Source: Alphaproteobacteria bacterium
GTDB lineage: Bacteria; Pseudomonadota; Alphaproteobacteria; CAAHEQ01; UBA3637
Assembly: GCA_017539265.1 (NCBI GenBank)
Contig: JAFYHG010000015.1
Span: forward strand, 1 to 60,083
Direction of reading: 5' to 3'
Length of the DNA: 60,083 bases
Shown: one piece after another, positions 33,493-43,877 of the stretch
How positions within the stretch are numbered: position 1 is the stretch's first letter
Layout of the letters: each line of letters starts with the position of its first letter
Program-made: the position numbers and the translations under genes
Notes under the pieces: model-generated
Told to the model about the DNA's origin: nothing
The model's database searches: none
Seen by the model: the letters and a program-made list of their open reading frames with translations, nothing else

Positions 33493-34860
33493 ATGGCAGC
33501 CACAACAATGGATCAACTGGTATCGCTGTGCAAACGGCGGGGATTTATCTTTCAAAGCGCAGATATTTATGGCGGATTACAGGGTGTTTACGATTACGGC
33601 CCATTGGGTGTGGAATTAAAAAATAACCTAAAAGCTGCTTGGTGGCGCGCAATGGTCTATGAACGCGACGATGTGGAAGGCTTGGATGCCAGCATTCTGA
33701 CACATCAAAAGGTCTTACACTATTCGGGACACGAAGATACTTTTACCGACCCCTTGCAGGATTGCAAAAAGTGTAAGAATCGCTTCCGCGCTGACCACAT
33801 TAAGGATGGAAAGTGCCCAAATTGTGGGTCTACAGACCTGACAGAACCGCGGATGTTTAACTTGATGTTCAAAACAGCCATCGGCCCCGTAGAAGATTCG
33901 GGAAATTTTGCCTACCTACGCCCTGAAACGGCTCAGGCCATCTTTACCCAATTTAAGAACGTTGTTGATTCAACTTCCCGTAAGGCTCCCTTTGGTATCG
34001 CCCAAATCGGTAAGTCATTCCGAAACGAAATTACACCCCGCAACTTTATCTTTCGGGTACGTGAATTCGAACAAATGGAATTGGAATTTTTTGTCAAACC
34101 AGGAACAGATATGGAGTGGTTGGAAACTTGGAAAGAAAATCGCCTCAAATGGTGGGAAGAACAAGGTCTTGACTTAAGCAAAATGCACATTTTAACGGTT
34201 CCAAAAGAAGATTTGGCCCACTATTCAAAGGCTACCTATGATTTGGAATATCAATTCCCGCACGGACTCGAAGAACTGGAAGGTATCGCCGATCGTCAAG
34301 ATTTTGACTTGGGCAACCATACCCGCTATCAGGATGAATTGGCACTATCCGCAAAAGTCAATAAAAATTCGGATTCTTCTGCTAAATTAGCCCTCTTTGA
34401 CGATACTGATAAAAAATGGTATGTGCCGTTTGTTGTAGAACCTTCGGCCGGTGTAGATCGTGGCGTTTTGGCTGTCTTGACCGAAGCCTATACCGAGGAA
34501 ACCTTGCCCAGCGGGGAAACCAGAACTGTTTTAAAACTCAAAAAACATCTGGCACCGGTAAAGGTGGCCATTATTCCGCTAAAGCGCAATAATCCCGATA
34601 TTATGAAACTGGCTCACGAGATTAAGGCCAACCTCTTAAAAACCGGTATAGGACGCGTTATGCTGGAAGATTCTGGAAATATCGGTAAAGCCTATCGTCG
34701 GCATGATGAAATCGGAACACCGCTTTGCGTGACTGTCGATTTCGAAAGCATTGAAAAATCCCCCACCAGTGTCACTATTCGTAATCGTGACACCATGGCA
34801 CAAGAACGTATCAATGTTTCCGACCTACCGGCGTACTTAAAAGATTTCTTTTTGAAATAA
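33493..34860 (+). CDS. glyS: Glycyl-tRNA synthetase, single-chain (alpha2) type
   Basis: 455 residues, class II. Motif 1-2 regions: [27 protein letters not shown], a Cys4-type insertion ([22 protein letters not shown]), [47 protein letters not shown] (motif 2), and motif 3 [13 protein letters not shown]; then an anticodon-binding domain (residues 355-450, [11 protein letters not shown]). This is the alpha2 enzyme of Gram-positives, archaea and eukaryotes, not the alpha2beta2 GlyQ/GlyS pair usual in proteobacteria. TAGGAG site before the ATG. Confidence 0.95.
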   Translation: MAATTMDQLVSLCKRRGFIFQSADIYGGLQGVYDYGPLGVELKNNLKAAWWRAMVYERDDVEGLDASILTHQKVLHYSGHEDTFTDPLQDCKKCKNRFRADHIKDGKCPNCGSTDLTEPRMFNLMFKTAIGPVEDSGNFAYLRPETAQAIFTQFKNVVDSTSRKAPFGIAQIGKSFRNEITPRNFIFRVREFEQMELEFFVKPGTDMEWLETWKENRLKWWEEQGLDLSKMHILTVPKEDLAHYSKATYDLEYQFPHGLEELEGIADRQDFDLGNHTRYQDELALSAKVNKNSDSSAKLALFDDTDKKWYVPFVVEPSAGVDRGVLAVLTEAYTEETLPSGETRTVLKLKKHLAPVKVAIIPLKRNNPDIMKLAHEIKANLLKTGIGRVMLEDSGNIGKAYRRHDEIGTPLCVTVDFESIEKSPTSVTIRNRDTMAQERINVSDLPAYLKDFFLK

Positions 34861-34931
34861 GAATAGAACTCAAAATTTCCTTTTTCACCTCCTAAGTTAA
34901 TCAGTATACTAAATTATTGTGGGTATTAAAA

Positions 34932-35639
34932 TTATTCAGATATATCTTTTGGCCCTATAAAATCAACATACCACCCTTTGACAAATGGGTAAGATTTAAT
35001 CTTAGCTATATCATTTGTTCCAAAAACAAAAAGGGGTAAACTAGCATACTCTCCATAATTTTTTTCTAATTGATTAATATGTACAACGAATACCTTTTTC
35101 TTTGTGTTCAAATGCTGAAAATTTGGGAGAGAATTAGTTGTAATCCATCGACTATCCCCCCCTAAATTTCCGATTGATCTTTCCCTAATAGCAAGGGCAA
35201 TCTTATCTTTTGCAACTTTTGATAATGATCTTCCAGAAACCAAATGTACATCATCTCTCATAAAAATATCGTTTATCTCTTTTGAAGTTAAAACAGTTTG
35301 ATTACCCAGTATTTTTCTCTTTCTCGCTTCTTCGGATGAAATCGCTCCCTCACAACTAGAACAATCTGTCAATTCATGAAATCTTTTCCAATCATGTGCA
35401 GCCACAATATCATGATCCGTTGTTTCTTGAAGATCTAACTCTATATATTTAAAACCATTTTTTATAGAATTCAAAACTGCTTCTTTTGAATTTAAGACCT
35501 TTTGGCCTTTATACCCTCCCCCACCATGTGCAATAAGAATTGGGAATGGGGGATCCTCAAGTGGTTGAGATAAAACTCCTAAGGGGAAATAAATAATGAT
35601 AGCTATTATAAAATAATTAATGATCTTCTGAAACTTCAT
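34932..35639 (-). CDS. GDPD-like phosphodiesterase domain protein
   Basis: 235 residues. Signal peptide or anchor (MKFQKIINYFIIAIIIYFPLG), then the pattern of glycerophosphodiester phosphodiesterases: ILIAHGGGGY (H38; the usual HR is HG), FKYIELDLQETTDHDIVAAHDW (E67, D69, H82-D83). Conserved Glu of the N-terminal motif is less clear. The domain is shorter than a full GDPD barrel. An alternative start at 35651 adds four residues; I chose 35639 because GGGAAA lies 7 nt upstream. The gene overlaps the phosphoglycerol transferase, so the two should work together, perhaps removing phosphoglycerol or trimming polysaccharide. Activity is not assured. Confidence 0.72.
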   Translation of the reverse strand: MKFQKIINYFIIAIIIYFPLGVLSQPLEDPPFPILIAHGGGGYKGQKVLNSKEAVLNSIKNGFKYIELDLQETTDHDIVAAHDWKRFHELTDCSSCEGAISSEEARKRKILGNQTVLTSKEINDIFMRDDVHLVSGRSLSKVAKDKIALAIRERSIGNLGGDSRWITTNSLPNFQHLNTKKKVFVVHINQLEKNYGEYASLPLFVFGTNDIAKIKSYPFVKGWYVDFIGPKDISE

Positions 35640-37023
35640 ATTGTTTCCCATAAATCATATCAAAATAATCTTTTTGACTAGCCTCTAATTCTTGCTCAAA
35701 CTTTTTTGCTCCCAATTGTTCAACCAAAGTTGGTTCATCGCTCCAAAGTGAAACCCCTATACCCCATTTTCTGGGTAAAAGTTTAAATCCTGCACTTTCC
35801 AAAATAGTCGGTGCGAAATCAACTTGGGTAAATTCTTTTTTAATAACCCCCTTATTCAAAGGATTTGAACCATCCAATACCAGATTATAAATCTGTCTTC
35901 TAGGATATTTTTTCGCATTTTTTACTCTGAAGATCTCTGTTTTATCCAATCCCCAAGATAAATGATCTCCCACAAGATAAATAATAGTATTTTGATACCA
36001 AGGTTGCTTTTGACACCAACGAACAAAATCAAAAATTTGTTTATCTAGGCATTTAATGGCATCTCTACCATCCCCATATTTTTTTTCACAAAATGCTTCG
36101 GCTACGAATTCTTTTGGAGCATGAGAATTTCCCGTAATAAAATAAACAAAAAATGGGGCATCAGTTCTCTTTTTATTTAATGTTTCCTTAATAAAACGAA
36201 TTAATTCAGAATCCGGAATCCGGTAGCCTGAATCTTTTTGTAAATATCCCAATTTCTCTAATTCCTTTTTCCCAACGGAAACACTCATCGGGTGTCTCTC
36301 CAGAAACTTATCGTTACCTTCATCAGTACATTTTGCCCCCATAATAAAGTAAGTTTCCCAACCATACTGTGCCAATAAATCAGACAAACAAAAAGCATTC
36401 GGATATCCACCATATTCTTTCGTTTTAAATAAATTTGCAAATATCTTCCATATACTTGTTCCTCGAGGGATACCACAATTCATTGCGATAAATGCTGGTA
36501 TAGTTGGTACCATAATCTGCAGGTTATAATATCCATCAAAAACAATTCCTTCTTTTTTTAATTCTGTCAATTTCGGTATTAAATTTTCACCTCCTGTCAC
36601 ATCAGACCAGGTAAATAAATCCTCAATACTTTCCAAAGAAATCACAATGATATTTTTCTTTTTTTGCCCTTTAGGAAAAATAACGTGTGGTATTACATAC
36701 TCTTTTTTAAACAAGGATACATTCTCTTCTTTAGGGCTCGGATGATAATTAATAAAAAAAAGCGTAATACACCCAATTAGCATTAGAGGAAAAGCTATTT
36801 TCCAATATCGACATAATAAAAATGTTATAAGTAAAAATATAACACATCCCAATAATATCTCCTTCCAATATGGCATCAACGGACAGGAAAGTACTAATTG
36901 ATAATGGGATAAAATCAAAGCAATATCCACCCCATCCCATAAGGATGAAACCCCACAGTAAACACAAGCACAAAAAACTATTAACGTCATCAAAAGCCAA
37001 GAGAGATATTTTAATATTTTCAT
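35617..37023 (-). CDS. OpgB-like membrane phosphoglycerol transferase (sulfatase fold)
   Basis: 468 residues. Three or so N-terminal membrane helices, then a periplasmic alkaline-phosphatase/sulfatase domain. Metal and nucleophile region: NIIVISLESIEDLF, and MVPTIPAFIAMNCGIPRGTS, whose T..F/G..Cys-Gly-Ile-Pro layout matches the MdoB/OpgB group, with the Thr as likely nucleophile. The late metal motif is YLVGDHLSWG. OpgB moves phosphoglycerol from phosphatidylglycerol to periplasmic glucans; LtaS-type enzymes polymerise it. Here the substrate is presumably the product of the neighbouring glycosyltransferases. 1 nt after the large GT2 gene, overlapping the GDPD-like gene. Confidence 0.85.
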   Translation of the reverse strand: MKILKYLSWLLMTLIVFCACVYCGVSSLWDGVDIALILSHYQLVLSCPLMPYWKEILLGCVIFLLITFLLCRYWKIAFPLMLIGCITLFFINYHPSPKEENVSLFKKEYVIPHVIFPKGQKKKNIIVISLESIEDLFTWSDVTGGENLIPKLTELKKEGIVFDGYYNLQIMVPTIPAFIAMNCGIPRGTSIWKIFANLFKTKEYGGYPNAFCLSDLLAQYGWETYFIMGAKCTDEGNDKFLERHPMSVSVGKKELEKLGYLQKDSGYRIPDSELIRFIKETLNKKRTDAPFFVYFITGNSHAPKEFVAEAFCEKKYGDGRDAIKCLDKQIFDFVRWCQKQPWYQNTIIYLVGDHLSWGLDKTEIFRVKNAKKYPRRQIYNLVLDGSNPLNKGVIKKEFTQVDFAPTILESAGFKLLPRKWGIGVSLWSDEPTLVEQLGAKKFEQELEASQKDYFDMIYGKQYEVSEDH

Positions 37024-37024
37024 G

Positions 37025-40000
37025 TTAGTTTTTCCTTTTAAGAGAATGGTAAAGAAGTATTATTTCAAACCAATTACAAATTTTATCAACCCAATTTTTT
37101 CGACGATAAAACATTTCGGGTTGATAAATCAGATTCATAATCTTCGTCCATTGTTCTCTTGAATAATGAGATCTGATAAGTTCCCCTCTGTTATACAATT
37201 TAACTAATTCATGATAAACCCCTTGTACAGTTTTTTTCAAATTCTTTTGATCCGCTGTATCTATTGCCCACAAAAAACTTAAAACACCTTTGGCTATATT
37301 CAATTCAACAATATGTTTATTATAGGGATGCGTATCAAAAAAGTGACAATTAAGCCTAAATTCGTTTATCATTCTATCCAATTTATAACTCCGATTACTG
37401 GAGGAATCAGGATTAATACGATTATAGAGATAAAATGCTTGTTTCAAAATCATTATCCGCTTTGCATAATATAGTGTTTTTAAAAAGAATCCCAAATCCT
37501 GATAACTGGCCCTAGGAGTCTCATTATGTAAAATTCTGTTTTGTGACAAAAATAATCGTTTGTAAATAGTATTCCAAGTATTATGATAAGTCCATGTCAG
37601 AGATTCTTTCTGCGGATCAATGACGCGATTATAACCAAGGGGATCAACGATACTCATATAACAAATTGATTGTTCTTTTCTTGTTCCATTAACCTGATAA
37701 AAATCACTTTTTACAAAATCAAGATTAAATTCTTTAGCTTTTTGGTATAATACCTCATACATATTGGGTAAAATAGTATCATCCGGTTCCAAGATAGCAA
37801 CATACTCTCCAGAGGCTGCCTGAATTCCCACATTCATAGAATGTCCGTAACCTGTATTTTTTTTATCAATTATCTTGATTCGAGAATCCTGTCGTTGATA
37901 TTTTTTTAAAATTTCTAAAGAACCATCCGTTGAACCATCATTAACACAAATAATTTCTATATCTTGAAGGGTTTGATTAATCACACTCTGCATTGCTGCA
38001 TCTAAATATTTTGCCACATTATAAACAGGCATCACTACACTAACCTTTATTTGAGTTCGGGGTTGTTTTAGGTTTTGGATGATTATATTTGAATCAATAG
38101 GGCATTCCTTTTCAAAATTCTCGATACCTATAATTAATTTTCTTTTTGATAATTGCAATTTCTTAGACTGATAGTGATACTTACTCTCCTCATAAAACCA
38201 AGACAGAAAACTATTTTTACATCGTTCATAATTTTCTAATTTTTTTAATGTTTGTATCAAATGATATGTAGCATTAATCCATGATACAGCACCATTATCT
38301 AACGTTCTTTGTAAGGATTTAGAATGTATCCGATAAAATATCAATTCATCATTTAAGTATGAAATTTTTGAAGCGACAGAAAGAGCTGAATACACAAAGC
38401 ATAGATCATTAGAATTTTTGGTATCAGAGAACCATAGATTGCTTCCCCTAACTAAAGAGAGTTTAAACAATTTATCCCACGCCCACCCTACTGTCACCTG
38501 AAATAAATGCTCTGAAAAAAATGGGTCATTAATAGAAAAGGTATCGCTCCATAAATAATCCGTTTTTAAACTCCATAGCATTGATCTAACAACACTTCCT
38601 TTTATCTCTTTTGCCCGACAAATACAGATATCGGAATTTGTATCAATACACTTGCTATACAGTTTTTCCAGCATATTTAATTCAAAAAAATCATCCGAAT
38701 CCAGAAATGACAGGTACTCCCCTTTTGCAATTTTAAGGCCCTTATTTCGCGCTGCACCAGCCCCTTTATTTTCTTGTGTATAGACCTGAATCCGCCAATC
38801 TTTTTTCTCATACTCCTTACAAATAGATAAACTGCTGTCCGTAGAACCATCATCAATCAAAATAATCTCTATTTCTTTCAACGTTTGATTAACAACCGAA
38901 TCCAAACACTGCCGCAGATATTTTTCTACATTGTAAACGGGAATTATCACACTGACTTTAGGGTAATTAAGGACTCGTTCCACATCGATTAAAAACTTTT
39001 CCTTAAATTGTACCGCTATCTCAGAACTTTTTGATAAATACTTTTGAACCTCTTTTAAAAACTCCAAATCCGTAATTTCAAATAATCCGTCCCTTAAGCG
39101 CCATTTTAGTTCTTGTAAAAAGAATTCATCACATTTTTGAAGTAAAAAACGATCATTCACTTTTTTTAAATCATCATATATTGCGCAACAAACATTGATG
39201 ATATCTAAATTCATAGATGTATTTTTCCTTCTAGATTTTACCATAATGGAATCGGGATTATCTTTCCGATAGAAATACAGAGTATCCCATATAACACAAT
39301 ATCTTTTCGCATAATGGGCCACCATAAAATTCCAATAATTATCTTCCATCAGAAGACCTTTTGGAAATTTTATCTGATACTTTTGGATAAATTCTCGGCG
39401 AAAGAGCTTATTCCAAACATTTTGTGGCATCAATAGTGGGTCAATCGGATAAGACTCATTATGCATTCGCGTTTGAAACCAACTATTGAACTGCTTGTTA
39501 ACTTGTTCATCATTATCAAATGCCCTTGCATTACACATTGAAAAGTCCGCTTTATTTTGGATAAGGGCCTGATATAACTTTTCCAAATAAAGAGCATCCA
39601 CATAATCATCCGAATCCACAAATGCTATACACTCACCCTTTGCACATTCCATCCCAATATTTCGGGCTACTGACAGACCTCTATTCTCCCCTGTATAAAT
39701 CCGAATCCGCCAATCTTTTTTTGCATACTCTTTGCAAATAGCTAAACTGCTATCCGTTGAGCCATCATCAATCATAATAATCTCTATTTCTTTCAACGTC
39801 TGATTTACTACTGAATCCAAACATTGGCGCAGATATTTTCCCACGTTGTAGATGGGAATAATCACACTTACTTTTGGATAATTAAGGGCTCGCTCCACAT
39901 CTATTGAAAACTTCTTTCTAAATTGAATTGTTGCTTCATGACTTTTGGATAAATATTTTTGTACCTCTTTTAAAAACTCTACATCCGTTATTTTAAACAA

Positions 40001-40804
40001 TCCTGAGTTCAAGCGGCCCTCCACTTCCCTCAAAAAAAACTCATCGCATTTTTTAAGCAAAAAAGTGTTACTTACCTTTTTTAAATCATCATAAATAGCA
40101 CAACAGATCTTGATGATATCCCATTTATGCTTTGATTGAGAAACTAAAGACACCATAATCGAAGATAAATTATCTTTTCGATGAAAATAAAGAGTATCCC
40201 ATACAACACAATACTTTTTCGCATAATTAGCTATCATAAAATTCCAATAATTATCTTCTAAAAAAAGGCCTTCCGGAAATTTTATTCGATATTTTTGAAG
40301 AAAATTACGCCGGAAAAGCTTATTCCAAACATTGGGCGGCATCAATAATGGGTCAATCGGATAAGACTCATTATGCATTCGCGATTGGAACCAACTATCA
40401 TATTTCTTATTGGCTTGCATATCATTACCAAATGCTATTGCATTACACATAGAAAAATCTGCTTCATTTTGGGTAAGGGCCTGATATAATTTTTCCAAGT
40501 AACAAGGATCCACATAATCATCCGAATCTACAAATGCTATGCACTCTCCTTTAACATACTCCATTCCAACATTTCTGGCTTCTGAAAGCCCCTTATTTGT
40601 CTGATGAACAACAAATATTCTCGTATCCTTTTTCTCATACTCTCTGCAAATATCCAAACTACTGTCTGTTGACCCATCATCAATCAAAATAATCTCTATT
40701 TCTTTCAACGTCTGATTTACAACAGAATCCAAACATTGGCGTAAATACTTTTCTACATTATAGACAGGAATTATTACACTGACTATTGGCTTATTTTTTA
40801 GCAT
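37025..40804 (-). CDS. Four-domain family 2 glycosyltransferase
   Basis: 1259 residues containing four GT2 (GT-A) domains that start near residues 9, 310, 614 and 920. Each opens with VSVIIPVYNVEKYLRQCLDS or a close relative and continues with IDDGSTDSSL and a metal motif (VDSDDYVD in domains 1 and 2, LDSDDFFE in 3, EPDDT in 4). Domains 1 and 2 are nearly the same over about 300 residues, including MHNESYPIDPLLMP and NVWNKLFRR; domain 3 differs in its second half and domain 4 is the most distant. No membrane helix is evident, so it is cytoplasmic. Such multi-GT proteins build capsule or teichoic-type polymers in other bacteria. The last 14 nt of the next upstream gene overlap its start. Confidence 0.92.
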   Translation of the reverse strand: MLKNKPIVSVIIPVYNVEKYLRQCLDSVVNQTLKEIEIILIDDGSTDSSLDICREYEKKDTRIFVVHQTNKGLSEARNVGMEYVKGECIAFVDSDDYVDPCYLEKLYQALTQNEADFSMCNAIAFGNDMQANKKYDSWFQSRMHNESYPIDPLLMPPNVWNKLFRRNFLQKYRIKFPEGLFLEDNYWNFMIANYAKKYCVVWDTLYFHRKDNLSSIMVSLVSQSKHKWDIIKICCAIYDDLKKVSNTFLLKKCDEFFLREVEGRLNSGLFKITDVEFLKEVQKYLSKSHEATIQFRKKFSIDVERALNYPKVSVIIPIYNVGKYLRQCLDSVVNQTLKEIEIIMIDDGSTDSSLAICKEYAKKDWRIRIYTGENRGLSVARNIGMECAKGECIAFVDSDDYVDALYLEKLYQALIQNKADFSMCNARAFDNDEQVNKQFNSWFQTRMHNESYPIDPLLMPQNVWNKLFRREFIQKYQIKFPKGLLMEDNYWNFMVAHYAKRYCVIWDTLYFYRKDNPDSIMVKSRRKNTSMNLDIINVCCAIYDDLKKVNDRFLLQKCDEFFLQELKWRLRDGLFEITDLEFLKEVQKYLSKSSEIAVQFKEKFLIDVERVLNYPKVSVIIPVYNVEKYLRQCLDSVVNQTLKEIEIILIDDGSTDSSLSICKEYEKKDWRIQVYTQENKGAGAARNKGLKIAKGEYLSFLDSDDFFELNMLEKLYSKCIDTNSDICICRAKEIKGSVVRSMLWSLKTDYLWSDTFSINDPFFSEHLFQVTVGWAWDKLFKLSLVRGSNLWFSDTKNSNDLCFVYSALSVASKISYLNDELIFYRIHSKSLQRTLDNGAVSWINATYHLIQTLKKLENYERCKNSFLSWFYEESKYHYQSKKLQLSKRKLIIGIENFEKECPIDSNIIIQNLKQPRTQIKVSVVMPVYNVAKYLDAAMQSVINQTLQDIEIICVNDGSTDGSLEILKKYQRQDSRIKIIDKKNTGYGHSMNVGIQAASGEYVAILEPDDTILPNMYEVLYQKAKEFNLDFVKSDFYQVNGTRKEQSICYMSIVDPLGYNRVIDPQKESLTWTYHNTWNTIYKRLFLSQNRILHNETPRASYQDLGFFLKTLYYAKRIMILKQAFYLYNRINPDSSSNRSYKLDRMINEFRLNCHFFDTHPYNKHIVELNIAKGVLSFLWAIDTADQKNLKKTVQGVYHELVKLYNRGELIRSHYSREQWTKIMNLIYQPEMFYRRKNWVDKICNWFEIILLYHSLKRKN

Positions 40805-41735
40805 TCACTTCCCTCTCATCGCACAACTTAATACTATCCATGTTTAAATATTTGGTCATAAAAGGATTAATCGTTTTTAATTGAGATAAAAGCTTATAAG
40901 AATCAGCATCCAAAAATGAGGCAATATACTTAAAATGCTCGTATAATCTAATGTAGCTTAAATCAAACAACCGTCTTAGCCCTTTTTGTTGCGCAAATAA
41001 AATATTATCCATAATACCCCTTAACAAATCATTAATTTTTTTTGAGTTCCACTTTACTTCTTTGTGATACATTCTGTAACTATAAACAGGTAATTTTAAG
41101 ACATAAAATTTGCCCACTTTTTCTAATGCACGCACAAAAAAGGAAGGGTCTTCAAAACGAAGATAATCTGGAAAATATAATTGCTTCTCTGTAATAAAAT
41201 CTCTTTTATAAATAAAGCGATGATAACCATAGTCAAACTGATAATCAATAAATGAAATTAACTGATCCTTTTTAAATAAATATCCGGAATTATTTATATA
41301 CCCAAAATTTTGATACATTTTTTGGGATACATCATTATAATTTAAAAATTCCCCACCGCAAATATCAACTTTTTTCAATCTTGCGAAAGAATATAGTGTA
41401 AGTAAAGAGTTTTTAGAAAAATAGAAATCATCTGCATCTATAAATGCCACATATTCCCCTTTAGCAATCCTAATTCCACGATTACGCGCTGCACCCGCAC
41501 CTCTATTTTCCTGTGTATAAACCTGTATCCTTGAATCTTTTTCCGCATACTCTCTGCAAATATCCAAACTACTATCCGTGGAACCATCATCAATTAGGAT
41601 AATCTCTATCTCTTTAAGCGTTTGATTAACAACAGAATCCAAACATTCACGCAGATACTTTTCCACGTTATAGACGGGAATTATCACACTCACCTTTGGG
41701 GTAGTGAGCAAATTTTTTTTCTTCGTACAAATCAT
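40791..41735 (-). CDS. Family 2 glycosyltransferase
   Basis: About 314 residues from the ATG at 41735 (an earlier ATG at 41747 lies inside the -10 box). One GT2 domain: PKVSVIIPVYNVEKYLRECLDS, IDDGSTDSSL, and FIDADDF as the metal motif. The N-terminal 100 residues are almost the same as the GT2 domains of the next gene, so they arose by duplication, while the C-terminal 200 residues are different and likely set acceptor specificity. The first gene of the island. -10 box TATGGT ends about 8 nt before the ATG, with no ribosome site, suggesting a leaderless message. Confidence 0.88.
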   Translation of the reverse strand: MICTKKKNLLTTPKVSVIIPVYNVEKYLRECLDSVVNQTLKEIEIILIDDGSTDSSLDICREYAEKDSRIQVYTQENRGAGAARNRGIRIAKGEYVAFIDADDFYFSKNSLLTLYSFARLKKVDICGGEFLNYNDVSQKMYQNFGYINNSGYLFKKDQLISFIDYQFDYGYHRFIYKRDFITEKQLYFPDYLRFEDPSFFVRALEKVGKFYVLKLPVYSYRMYHKEVKWNSKKINDLLRGIMDNILFAQQKGLRRLFDLSYIRLYEHFKYIASFLDADSYKLLSQLKTINPFMTKYLNMDSIKLCDEREVNAKK

Positions 41736-41742
41736 GCCTATG

Positions 41743-41771
41743 ACCATACATCAAAATGCCCAATTTGTCAA
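41743..41771 (-). promoter_or_regulatory. Promoter of the glycosyltransferase island
   Basis: TTGACA, 17-nt spacer, TATGGT on the minus strand. Transcription would start near 41736, next to the ATG at 41735. Confidence 0.55.
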
Positions 41772-41825
41772 GGAAAAGAATACATCGGTATCAAAAATCC
41801 GCTAGTCCCAATATATTCAAATCAG

Positions 41826-41858
41826 CAAAAAAATCCCCCATCTGGACGGACGGGGGAT
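41826..41858 (-). terminator. Terminator after gap
   Basis: On the minus strand: a 7-bp stem (atccccc/gggggat) with a 12-nt loop followed by seven T residues. Confidence 0.85.
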
Positions 41859-41881
41859 AAAAACAAACAAAACTTGATGGA

Positions 41882-42970
<1,089 letters not shown>

Positions 42971-42997
42971 TTAAAATTAAAAAAAATCGTGTGAGGT

Positions 42998-43027
42998 ATC
43001 ATAGGCATATTTCACACAAAAAGTCAA
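42998..43027 (-). promoter_or_regulatory. Promoter of gap
   Basis: TTGACT, 18-nt spacer, TATGAT on the minus strand, about 45 nt before the ATG. Confidence 0.65.
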
Positions 43028-43100
43028 GAAAAATTTAGCTTCTCCTTTAAACACCAACAAAATCCCTTTATCTGTTCATCACTTTGGACCATCATACAAT

Positions 43101-43694
43101 TCACGTCAATTCCTCTAATTCTTCAGACTCCCCTTCCACCATCTCGCGAATTCCATCATAATCTTCCGGATCGGATGTCAATAATGCAACCGTTTTGGGA
43201 TACAGTTCCTTATCCGTATAGGCCAAAGCCTGTTCCGCAGAAATGAAACCGTCACAATATGCTTCTACGGCAATAACGTCTTTCAAATTACCGGAACGAA
43301 AGGCAATAAATTCCTCCATAACACCATGTAAATCCTCTTTTGTATATTCATCCGGAGGATCTAACCAAAGCACAACACCTTCCGGAAAAGCCTTCAATTT
43401 AATAAGGGCAGAAACAATTTGAACCAAGATGTCATAATAAAATTCTCTTTCTTGGTATGATTTACTTTTCTCATACAGATATATTAAGTCTTCCGGTGTG
43501 TTAGCCAATTTTATTTCATTTTCCAATGACTGCTCTTCAAAAGATTTTTCACATCCTTTTTTCAATTTTTTATAAATAGGCTTCCACTTTTTATAGAGTA
43601 GCTTCCACCCCAAAATAACAAAAAAAAGAACAGTCCAAAAAAGAAAAAGGAAAAGAAAACCGTGTAAAGATCCGTCAAAATCAACTTGCTTCAT
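43101..43694 (-). CDS. Membrane-anchored hypothetical protein
   Basis: 197 residues. One N-terminal membrane helix (residues 12-33), a strongly basic stretch (KKWKPIYKKLKKG), then an acidic helical domain ending EGESEELEELT. No family recognised. Good GAGGAG site 5-6 nt before the ATG. A hairpin with a T run lies between its likely promoter and the start (see 43711-43809), so expression may be attenuated. Confidence 0.65.
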   Translation of the reverse strand: MKQVDFDGSLHGFLFLFLFWTVLFFVILGWKLLYKKWKPIYKKLKKGCEKSFEEQSLENEIKLANTPEDLIYLYEKSKSYQEREFYYDILVQIVSALIKLKAFPEGVVLWLDPPDEYTKEDLHGVMEEFIAFRSGNLKDVIAVEAYCDGFISAEQALAYTDKELYPKTVALLTSDPEDYDGIREMVEGESEELEELT

Positions 43695-43710
43695 TTTCTC
43701 TCCTCAAAAA

Positions 43711-43809
43711 TAAAAAAGGAGGGCATATTGAGGGAGTGCCCTCCTGCCAATTCCGCTTATGAGACATAGGAAGACTAAATGTTAAACGGAACCGTATCGC
43801 CTTAGCGAC
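43711..43809 (-). ncRNA. Possible small RNA or attenuated leader
   Basis: Runs on the minus strand from a predicted start near 43809 to a Rho-independent terminator at 43745-43711 (stem aggagggca/tgccctcct, T run). The terminator lies before the ATG at 43694, so transcripts either stop as an RNA of about 100 nt or read through into the gene. Another internal hairpin (tcgctaaggcga) is near the 5' end. No riboswitch class is recognised. Confidence 0.4.
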
Positions 43810-43815
43810 GAAAAT

Positions 43816-43844
43816 GTTGTATCACATTTTTTTCGTTCTGTCAA
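43816..43844 (-). promoter_or_regulatory. Putative promoter upstream of the leader
   Basis: TTGACA, 17-nt spacer, TACAAC on the minus strand, directly after the end of the gene at 43878. Confidence 0.5.
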
Positions 43845-43877
43845 ATATTCTTTTATGCAACAGGCATAAACTTTAGT

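Noticed and set aside
43700-43816. Known riboswitch (fluoride, TPP, glycine) in the 43.7 kb leader
   Set aside because: Short likenesses such as ggcgat...ttcc did not extend to the conserved junctions of any class.
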